Positions 1-6,135 of a DNA stretch of 6,135 nt are shown piece by piece. Numbering within the stretch: the first letter of the stretch is position 1; each line of letters starts with the position of its first letter. A program made the position numbers and the translations under genes. Origin of the DNA: an uncultured Clostridia bacterium (GTDB taxonomy: Bacteria; Bacillota; Clostridia; Lachnospirales; Lachnospiraceae); contig CAMONF010000075.1 of assembly GCA_946620335.1 (NCBI GenBank), positions 1-6,135 of the forward strand, given 5' to 3'. Below the pieces are notes generated by a model, which ran no database searches, was not told the DNA's origin, and was given only the letters and a program-made list of their open reading frames with translations.

Positions 1-8
1 CGAAGGCT

Positions 9-93
9 GAAACTGGGAATCAGGGACGGTTCCTTTTCCCACTTTTCATGAAATGAAAAGTGGGAAAAGGAACCGTCCCTGATTCCCAGTTTC
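9..93. repeat. 41-bp perfect inverted repeat, REP/MITE-like palindrome
   Basis: Positions 9-49 are the exact reverse complement of 53-93, with a 3-nt spacer (GAA) at 50-52. Pairing stops sharply beyond position 9/93. The arm contains the motif CAGGGACGGTTCC (21-33). I associate this type of motif with dispersed palindromes in Firmicutes that sit near IS200/Y1-like (RAYT) transposases; that link is from memory and inferred. No transposase is visible in the window. The repeat begins 18 bp past the stop of the ANTAR gene, so as RNA it would form a very strong hairpin at the 3' end of the glnA operon. It lacks a clean U-tract on either side, so it is not a canonical intrinsic terminator, though it could protect the mRNA 3' end. 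Confidence 0.9.
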
Positions 94-111
94 CCTCTGT
101 CTCAACTCCCC

Positions 112-657
112 TCACCGGTAAAGCTCCAGCGCCATTCGGGCCATCTCCTCCAAAGAGGTCCCGGTATCCATGGCGTGCTTCTGGAGGTAGCGGTGGGCCT
201 CCGGTTCGGTCATATTGTTGCGCTCCATGAGAACCTGCTTGGCCTCCCGGATGGCGGCCTCGTCGCTCTCGGACCTGGCGCGTGGCTTCATTTTCCGGCG
301 GCGCATCTGGCGTTCCAGGGTCCTGGCCATCATGCCCACGGTCTCCACCAGGTCGCCCACCTTGACCGGCAGGGGAAGGCAGACGATGTCATTGTCCCGT
401 AGAGATGGCAGAACCGAGCTTTTGGCCATGAGCAGGAGCTGGAAGTCGGATGAAAGGCCCTGGCGGAGCTCAGACCAGGGCATATCCGTCAGGTGGCTGC
501 CGCAGATGACGATGCCCCCCTTCAGATTATCCGCCTGGCTGATGGCCTGAAGGCCGGTGCTGCACACTGCGGTAACCGTAAAGCCGTTCCTGACCAGAAC
601 GTTCCGGATGTTCCTGGCATCCTCGATTTTACGAAATACCACAATTATATTGATCAA
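112..657 (-). CDS. ANTAR-domain RNA-binding antiterminator with degenerate receiver
   Basis: This 181-residue protein has a response-regulator-like N-terminal half (about 1-105), a basic linker helix probably forming a coiled coil (about 108-130), and a C-terminal ANTAR domain (about 131-180). The ANTAR domain shows the family pattern IREAKQVLMERNNMTEPEAH (136-155) followed by YLQKHAMDTG and LEEMA. ANTAR proteins bind paired hairpins with hexanucleotide loops and prevent termination, as in NasR, AmiR and EutV. The receiver lacks the phospho-acceptor aspartate: the expected position reads GIVICGSHL (48-56). It also lacks the acidic pair near the N-terminus, but keeps a PLPVK lysine (K99). The start is TTG at 657, chosen because GGGAG lies 6 nt upstream. 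It follows glnA by 19 nt, almost certainly in the same operon. Known clostridial glnA loci carry a similar regulator behind glnA, so the probable target is the glnA leader at 2062-2109. Confidence 0.9.
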   Translation of the reverse strand: MINIIVVFRKIEDARNIRNVLVRNGFTVTAVCSTGLQAISQADNLKGGIVICGSHLTDMPWSELRQGLSSDFQLLLMAKSSVLPSLRDNDIVCLPLPVKVGDLVETVGMMARTLERQMRRRKMKPRARSESDEAAIREAKQVLMERNNMTEPEAHRYLQKHAMDTGTSLEEMARMALELYR

Positions 658-663
658 AACAAT

Positions 664-668
664 CTCCC
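664..668 (-). promoter_or_regulatory. RBS of ANTAR gene, supports TTG start
   Basis: On the minus strand GGGAG is followed by a 6-nt spacer and TTG (657-655). No in-frame ATG with a comparable ribosome binding site is present nearby. The site directly abuts the hairpin at 670-695, so access to it may depend on translation of the end of glnA. Confidence 0.65.
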
Positions 669-669
669 G

Positions 670-695
670 GTACCTGTCAGTACTTATTCAGGTAC
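670..695 (-). promoter_or_regulatory. Hairpin spanning glnA stop codon, next to downstream RBS
   Basis: GTACCTG (minus strand, 695-689) and CAGGTAC (676-670) form a 7-bp perfect stem around a 12-nt loop that includes the last codons and TGA stop of glnA. The 3' foot lies one base from the GGGAG site of the next gene. There is no U-tract, so it is not a terminator. A role in translational coupling or mRNA processing is an inference. Confidence 0.5.
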
Positions 696-2011
696 TCCTT
701 GATCTCCCAGCTGGTAATCTCCGCGCAGAAGTCCGCCCACTCGCGTTGCTTGGCCTCCCGGTATTTGTCGTAGAGATGGTCTCCCAGTGTCTCCCGGACG
801 AAGGGATCCGCGTCCATCGCGTCCAGGGCCTCCTTGAGGGTGCCCGGCAGCAGGCCGATGCCCAGCTCCCGCATGCGGGAGGGCGTGAGCTGATAAATGT
901 TGCCCCCAACCGGCGCAGGCGGCTCGATCTGCCTCCGAATGCCGTCCAGACCGGCCCTGAGACACAGAGCCAGGGCCAGGTAGGGGTTGGCCGCCGAATC
1001 CGGGCTCCGAAGCTCCAGCCTCCGGTTCTCCCCGTCGCTGGCGAAGGGGACCCGGATCAGGGGACTGCGGTTCCCGGCGCTCCAGGAAATGTAAACAGGC
1101 GCCTCATACCCGGAGACCAGCCTCTTGTAGGAGTTGACCAGGGGATTGAGCACCGCGCTCATACTGCGGATATGGGTCATGAGGCCGCCGATGAACCACC
1201 TGGCTTCGTCGGACAGGCCGTCCGGGGACTCCGGCGCGTCAAAAATGTTGCGCCCGTCCTTGTGGAGAGAAAGGTTCAAATGCATGCCCGACCCGTCGCA
1301 GAAGGGCTTGGGCTTTGGCATGAAGGTGGCATGAAGCCCGTGCTGGCGGGCGATGGTGCGGACGGTCAGCTTGAAGGTCTGGATATTGTCCGCCGTCTTC
1401 AGGGCCTCGTCGTACCGGAAATCGATCTCATGCTGGGCCGGCGCGCCCTCGTGGCGGGAGGATTCCACCTCAAAGCCCATGTCCTCCAGCGTCAGGACAA
1501 TGTCGCGGCGGGCATTTTCCCCGAAATCCAGGGGGCTGGTGTCGAAGAAGCCTGCCTGCTCGTCCGTGGTGGTGGTGGGATGACCGTTCTCGTCCATCTG
1601 GAAGAGGAAGAACTCGCACTCCGGGCCGACCTTGAAGGTCAGACCCTCCTCGGCGGCCTCCTGGATGGCCAGCTTCAGGACATGCCTGGGATCTCCCTTG
1701 AAAGGCGTGTTGTCCGTCCGGAAAACGTCGCAGATCATGCGGGCGACCTTTCCCTGCTGGGGCCGCCAGGGAAAAATGGTAAAGGTATCCAGGTCCGGCA
1801 CCAGATACATGTCCGATTCCTCGATGCGGACGAAGCCCTCGATGGCCGACCCGTCGAACATGAACTTGCCGTCCAGAGCGCGCCTGAGCTGCGAGGGGGT
1901 GATGGCTACATTTTTCAATGTGCCGAAAATGTCGGTGAACTGGAGGCGGATAAAGGCAACGTCCTCCTCCTCCACCAGGTCAAAGATATCCTGCTTGGTA
2001 TATGTGCTCAT
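677..2011 (-). CDS. glnA: Type I glutamine synthetase (GSI-alpha)
   Basis: This enzyme makes glutamine from glutamate, ammonia and ATP in the cytoplasm. The 444-residue length equals that of Bacillus GSI-alpha. Visible motifs are FDGSAIEGF (52-60), GPECEFF (129-135, metal-binding glutamates), QHEIDF (193-198), DGSGMHLNLS (239-248), NSYKRLVSGYEAP (293-305) and NRSPLIRVP (314-322), then RSPDSAANPYL (335-345). The active site therefore looks complete. There is no GSI-beta insertion or adenylylation-site region, and R62 in GFVRIEES, a feedback-inhibition residue in Bacillus, is retained. The start at 2011 is chosen over an upstream in-frame ATG at 2029 because GGAGG lies 7 nt ahead of it and the N-terminus MSTYTKQDIF aligns with the family. 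The gene has its own promoter and a leader terminator/ANTAR-type hairpin, and is followed closely by the ANTAR gene. Confidence 0.97.
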   Translation of the reverse strand: MSTYTKQDIFDLVEEEDVAFIRLQFTDIFGTLKNVAITPSQLRRALDGKFMFDGSAIEGFVRIEESDMYLVPDLDTFTIFPWRPQQGKVARMICDVFRTDNTPFKGDPRHVLKLAIQEAAEEGLTFKVGPECEFFLFQMDENGHPTTTTDEQAGFFDTSPLDFGENARRDIVLTLEDMGFEVESSRHEGAPAQHEIDFRYDEALKTADNIQTFKLTVRTIARQHGLHATFMPKPKPFCDGSGMHLNLSLHKDGRNIFDAPESPDGLSDEARWFIGGLMTHIRSMSAVLNPLVNSYKRLVSGYEAPVYISWSAGNRSPLIRVPFASDGENRRLELRSPDSAANPYLALALCLRAGLDGIRRQIEPPAPVGGNIYQLTPSRMRELGIGLLPGTLKEALDAMDADPFVRETLGDHLYDKYREAKQREWADFCAEITSWEIKEYLNKY

Positions 2012-2018
2012 TGGAATT

Positions 2019-2023
2019 CCTCC
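2019..2023 (-). promoter_or_regulatory. glnA ribosome binding site, decides start
   Basis: GGAGG on the minus strand lies 7 nt before the ATG at 2011. The alternative ATG at 2029-2027 lies upstream of this site and has no purine-rich sequence in front of it, so the six extra residues it would add are unlikely to be translated. Confidence 0.85.
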
Positions 2024-2061
2024 ATCCATGTATTCGTGAGACGGACCGGTGATTTTCCGGG

Positions 2062-2103
2062 AAATAAAGACAAAGGGAGTCCGGTCATGTGCCGAACTCC
2101 CTT
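2062..2103 (-). terminator. glnA leader intrinsic terminator (attenuator)
   Basis: On the minus-strand RNA, AAGGGAGUUCGG (2103-2092) pairs with CCGGACUCCCUU (2084-2073). The stem is 12 bp with one G-U pair, around a 7-nt loop (2091-2085). It is followed by the U-rich run UUGUCUUUAUUU (2072 down to about 2061). On the plus strand the same stem would carry a C-A mismatch and no U-tract, which shows it is built for the minus strand. It lies between the glnA promoter and glnA, about 80 nt into the transcript, so it would abort glnA transcription unless prevented from folding. Confidence 0.85.
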
Positions 2104-2131
2104 GTTCGATGTCATTTTATCACTGTTCGGC
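2091..2131 (-). promoter_or_regulatory. Alternative long-range pairing in glnA leader
   Basis: GCCGAAC (minus strand, 2131-2125) is perfectly complementary to GUUCGGC (2097-2091), giving a 7-bp helix that would also sequester part of the terminator 5' arm. The sequence CGAACA therefore occurs twice, at 2129-2124 and 2108-2103, and both copies can pair with the same GUUCG. This may be a second antiterminator conformation or chance resulting from the duplication. Confidence 0.35.
2092..2109 (-). promoter_or_regulatory. ANTAR-target-like hairpin (hexaloop AAGGGA), antiterminator
   Basis: Minus-strand RNA UCGAAC (2109-2104) pairs with GUUCGG (2097-2092) around the hexaloop AAGGGA (2103-2098). 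The stem is 5 Watson-Crick pairs plus one U-G pair. Established ANTAR targets have hexaloops with A at position 1 and G at position 4; this loop satisfies both. The loop and 3' arm are exactly the 5' arm of the terminator at 2062-2103, so the two structures exclude each other, as in the second hairpin of NasR/EutV-type targets. An ANTAR gene lies in the same operon. The expected partner hairpin with the same loop rule is not clearly present upstream. Confidence 0.75.
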
Positions 2132-2142
2132 CTGCCCGGCAA

Positions 2143-2159
2143 GGGATGTTTTGCATCCC
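2143..2159 (-). promoter_or_regulatory. Upstream glnA leader hairpin, possible but atypical ANTAR P1
   Basis: GGGAUG (minus strand, 2159-2154) pairs perfectly with CAUCCC (2148-2143) around CAAAA. It is a stable 6-bp stem about 34 nt upstream of the AAGGGA hairpin, roughly where a first ANTAR hairpin could be. The loop has five bases, or seven if the last pair opens, and does not meet the A1/G4 hexaloop rule, so its role is uncertain. Confidence 0.4.
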
Positions 2160-2189
2160 GGGAGCATGCCATGCCCAACAGATGCTCTA

Positions 2190-2218
2190 ATACTATGCCC
2201 TTCCCTCTTCCTTGTCAA
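2190..2218 (-). promoter_or_regulatory. Sigma-A promoter for glnA
   Basis: On the minus strand a perfect -35 TTGACA (2218-2213) and -10 TAGTAT (2195-2190) are separated by exactly 17 bp. Transcription would start near 2183, giving a leader of about 170 nt before the glnA ATG. It is the strongest promoter match in the window and fits a design where a strong constitutive promoter is throttled by the leader terminator. Confidence 0.88.
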
Positions 2219-2222
2219 GCCC

Positions 2223-2258
2223 CGCGGCCTTCCGCGCTCCGGCCAAGGGAACGGCCGG
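2223..2258 (-). other. Two GC-rich hairpins after beta-mannosidase stop
   Basis: On the minus strand, CCGGCC (2258-2253) pairs with GGCCGG (2244-2239), then CGCGG (2236-2232) pairs with CCGCG (2227-2223) around AAGG. Both stems lie between the mannosidase stop and the glnA -35 box. Neither is followed by a U-tract, so intrinsic termination is doubtful. They may stabilise the 3' end or pause polymerase, and some read-through into glnA is possible. Confidence 0.5.
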
Positions 2259-2262
2259 CGCC

Positions 2263-4776
<2,514 letters not shown>

Positions 4777-5015
4777 AGAACACCTCCTGTTTTTATTTTA
4801 TAAAATGAGGACAGTCTGCCGCCCGCAGCGCTGCCCGATAGGGAGGGAAGCCGCCCTCCCGTAATATTCGCTCCCATTCATCCATTGCCCGGGCCTCATG
4901 AAGGCCTGGGCCGGCCATAGGCCATCTGTTATTATTGTACTGTATTTTGTCAGAAAAGCACATTCTTTTTTGTACAGATCATGGTGTCTTTCACTTTCCT
5001 CTATGCGCGCGCATC
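4777..5015 (-). other. Non-coding upstream region of beta-mannosidase
   Basis: No credible gene is seen here. In minus-strand order it holds a -10-like TACAAT (4939-4934) with no good -35 at 16-18 bp; a CTGACA lies nearby but only 8 bp away. Next is a GC-rich hairpin, GCCC-A-GGCC with GGCC-C-GGGC (4911-4887), and then a perfect 7-bp hairpin, GGGAGGG with CCCTCCC (4860-4854 and 4847-4841), around a six-base loop. A 12-bp AT palindrome (4795-4806) lies before the ribosome binding site AGGAGG (4788-4783). If transcription starts near 4927, the mRNA leader is about 150 nt and strongly structured. No known riboswitch or clear catabolite-repression (cre) site was recognised. Confidence 0.5.
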
Positions 5016-5052
5016 AAAAAAGCCATCCTGTCCGAACACGAACAGGATGGCC
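5016..5052 (-). terminator. Intrinsic terminator of ribU
   Basis: On the minus strand, GCCATCCTGT (5051-5042) pairs with ACAGGATGGC (5031-5022). The stem extends inward by a U-G pair and two G-C pairs to a 4-nt loop, and is followed by six U (5021-5016). It lies 24 nt beyond the ribU stop codon and separates ribU from the mannosidase unit. Confidence 0.93.
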
Positions 5053-5075
5053 GAAACTCTTACCGGGAGACTTTC

Positions 5076-5702
5076 TCAGTTGTTGGCGCCCTTGATCAGG
5101 CGGCTGATGTGCTTGTAGAGGAGGAAGGTCAGCACACTGACCGCCACGCCCTTGATCAGGTTGAAGGGAACGACCAGGAGCACCGCGAAGGAGAGCACGT
5201 CGGTGACCGAGGCATTGATGGCCGTGCCCATGCCCACCAGGGCATCGATGGGCATCCCGTAGGCGACGGAATAGGCCGGCAGAAGGACGTAGGCGTTCAG
5301 GAGAGCGCCGATGAGAGACATCACCAGTGTGCCGGTGACCAGGCCAATCAGGGCACTCTTGCGGGTCTTATTTGCCTTGTAAATAAAACCGGCCGGGATG
5401 ATCATGGCGCAGCCGATGGCAAAATTGGCGATCTCGCCCACAAAGGCGGTGGAGGTGCCCTTGATCACGGTCTTGACCAGGATCTTGACCAGCTCGATCA
5501 GGACGCCCGCCAGGGGGCCGTAGCAGAAGGTGCCGATGAGGACCGGGACCTCGGAGAAGTCCAGCTTGTAGAAGGAGGGGGTGATGGGAAGGGGAAGCTC
5601 AAAGAACATGAGGACCGCGGCGATGGCGGCGAACATGCCGATGGCAGCGACCTTGCGGGTGCTGGTGACTGGGGTTGCGACGGCGGCTTCTTTTGTGGTC
5701 AT
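5076..5702 (-). CDS. ribU: ECF transporter riboflavin-specific S component
   Basis: This 208-residue integral membrane protein is the substrate-binding subunit for riboflavin and works with a shared EcfA-EcfA'-EcfT energising module, which is not encoded in this window. About six hydrophobic segments are visible (roughly 18-36, 52-74, 88-109, 115-140, 163-182 and 183-200). The early AAIGMFAAIAAVL stretch and FYKLDFSEVPVLIGTFCYGP (44-63) match the RibU subfamily. Riboflavin specificity is strongly supported by the FMN riboswitch upstream. The start at 5702 (MTTKEAAV) is preferred because AAAGGAG sits 6 nt upstream. The in-frame ATG at 5729 would add nine residues but has no ribosome binding site and is buried in a hairpin. 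Expression should fall when FMN is abundant. The basic C-terminus KHISRLIKGANN is expected at the cytoplasmic face. Confidence 0.94.
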   Translation of the reverse strand: MTTKEAAVATPVTSTRKVAAIGMFAAIAAVLMFFELPLPITPSFYKLDFSEVPVLIGTFCYGPLAGVLIELVKILVKTVIKGTSTAFVGEIANFAIGCAMIIPAGFIYKANKTRKSALIGLVTGTLVMSLIGALLNAYVLLPAYSVAYGMPIDALVGMGTAINASVTDVLSFAVLLVVPFNLIKGVAVSVLTFLLYKHISRLIKGANN

Positions 5703-5708
5703 GGATAA

Positions 5709-5715
5709 CTCCTTT
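5709..5715 (-). promoter_or_regulatory. ribU ribosome binding site, decides start
   Basis: AAAGGAG on the minus strand is 6 nt from the ATG at 5702-5700. The upstream ATG at 5729-5727 has only a CAGACAA-type sequence ahead of it, so the shorter protein is favoured. Confidence 0.85.
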
Positions 5716-5721
5716 CTTGGG

Positions 5722-5747
5722 GTCTTCATTTGTCTGAAAATGAAGAC
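5722..5747 (-). promoter_or_regulatory. Strong hairpin just upstream of ribU RBS
   Basis: GUCUUCAUUU (minus strand, 5747-5738) pairs perfectly with AAAUGAAGAC (5731-5722) around a six-base loop UCAGAC, giving a 10-bp stem. It ends 6 bases before AAAGGAG and contains the unused ATG at 5729. No U-tract follows. The rest of the stretch between it and the riboswitch terminator (5748-5890) holds only small imperfect hairpins, such as CGCAGA with TCTGCG around 5795-5772, and no gene I can support. Confidence 0.6.
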
Positions 5748-5890
5748 AGTTGAAAAACTGACAGGAGTTCTACGCAGATCTCAGAAATCTTTCTGCGCGC
5801 TCGTGAAAGAATCGGCCGTGGGCAGCCGCGCTTTCCCTCTTCCCGGGCAGCAGGCGGAGCCTCTTTGACAACTCACGCGCCTGTGCTCAG

Positions 5891-5926
5891 AAAAAGAAAA
5901 GGCCCCGGAAATACTATTCCGGGACC
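5891..5926 (-). terminator. FMN riboswitch expression platform (intrinsic terminator)
   Basis: Minus-strand GGUCCCGGAA (5926-5917) pairs with UUCCGGGGCC (5910-5901), with one U-G pair and a six-base loop. It is followed by UUUUCUUUUU (5900-5891). It lies about 25 nt beyond the aptamer, so FMN binding is expected to permit this hairpin and stop transcription before ribU. Confidence 0.93.
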
Positions 5927-5950
5927 TGTCATGCGCACATAAAACACATC

Positions 5951-6089
5951 TTCTTCTCTCATCCAGACTATACTGTCGGTACCGGAATTCACGTCTTCGC
6001 GCCATACGCGCTCTATGTCACCGGTTCATTCACCCAAAGGTGGTCGCGGACTATACCGCCGGTGGGGACTTGCACCCCGCCCCGAAGAA
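5951..6089 (-). ncRNA. FMN riboswitch aptamer (RFN element)
   Basis: Read on the minus strand, the conserved RFN core is plain. It opens with TTCTTCGGGGCGGGGTGCAA (6089-6070), has ACCGGCGGTATAGTCCGCGA near 6064-6045, then CCGGTGACAT, and closes with TTCCGGTACCGACAGTATAG (5987-5968) and TCTGGATGAGAGAAGAA. The closing P1 helix pairs UUCUUC (6089-6084) with GAAGAA (5956-5951). The variable arm around 6015-5995 is short (GCGC with GCGC). The element is complete and sits ahead of ribU, consistent with FMN-dependent repression of riboflavin uptake. Confidence 0.97.
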
Positions 6090-6103
6090 TTCCTGTATTG
6101 GTT

Positions 6104-6135
6104 TTTGTGAAAATTGTTTAACTAATCTTCACAAA
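6104..6135. repeat. AT-rich imperfect palindrome at window edge, possible operator
   Basis: Thirteen of 16 positions pair in a 32-bp palindrome with outer arms TTTGTGAA and TTCACAAA. It lies just upstream of the riboswitch, where the ribU promoter is expected. TTGTGAA/TTCACAA half-sites resemble Rex operators, but their spacing here is wider than the usual Rex site, so the regulator is unknown. No complete -35/-10 pair could be assigned because the window ends here. Confidence 0.4.

Noticed and set aside
4949..4965. Possible cre (CcpA) site upstream of the beta-mannosidase
   Set aside because: The sequence lacks the central CG and matches the consensus only at its ends.
5087..5160. Direct repeat of CGCCCTTGATCAGG at 5087-5100 and 5147-5160
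   Set aside because: Both copies encode LIKG within ribU in the same frame, so chance similarity of coding sequence explains them.
4935..5708. Plus-strand open frame of 257 codons opposite ribU
   Set aside because: The protein is an unbroken run of D, G, H, Q and E typical of reading a hydrophobic membrane gene backwards, and it crosses the ribU terminator.
5865..5870. Plus-strand TTGACA resembling a -35 box
   Set aside because: No -10 element follows at 16-18 bp and no plus-strand gene lies downstream.
5781..6005. Minus-strand open frame of 74 codons between riboswitch and ribU
   Set aside because: It starts inside the FMN aptamer, runs through the terminator and has no ribosome binding site or family similarity.

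Overview
This window looks like a chromosomal segment from a fairly high-GC member of the Firmicutes, most likely a clostridial gut or anaerobe lineage. The grounds are a GSI-alpha type glutamine synthetase with an ANTAR regulator directly behind it, an FMN riboswitch driving an ECF-type riboflavin S component, strong AGGAGG-type ribosome binding sites, and sigma-A style promoter elements. This assignment is an inference from gene families and signals; no species is claimed. All four recognised genes lie on the minus strand, so the window is described below from its right end to its left end, in the direction of transcription.

Right end (6135 to about 5016): a near-perfect 32-bp AT-rich palindrome sits at the window edge. 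It is followed by an FMN (RFN) riboswitch, an intrinsic terminator that serves as its expression platform, a leader of about 190 nt containing another strong hairpin, and then ribU, the riboflavin-binding S component of an ECF transporter. ribU ends in a textbook intrinsic terminator. Its true start is most likely the internal ATG at 5702 rather than the first ATG at 5729.

Middle (about 5015 to 2223): a hairpin-rich, untranslated upstream region leads into a full-length cytoplasmic GH2 beta-mannosidase with both catalytic glutamates. Two GC-rich hairpins without a U-tract follow its stop codon. No sugar transporter or other mannan-utilisation gene is in view.

Left part (2218 to 112): a strong sigma-A promoter (TTGACA, 17 bp, TAGTAT) starts a leader of about 170 nt. 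This leader contains an intrinsic terminator whose 5' arm can instead form a small hairpin with an AAGGGA hexaloop, which is the signature of an ANTAR-protein RNA target. Then come glnA and, 19 nt later, a TTG-started gene for an ANTAR protein with a degenerate receiver domain. The likely circuit is that the ANTAR protein controls read-through of the glnA leader terminator, so the operon encodes its own antiterminator. The left edge holds a 41-bp perfect inverted repeat, probably a REP/MITE-like mobile repeat.

None of the gene families is new. The most interesting parts are the RNA switches: the glnA leader with only one clear ANTAR hairpin, the receiver without a phospho-acceptor aspartate, and the extra leader hairpin in front of ribU.
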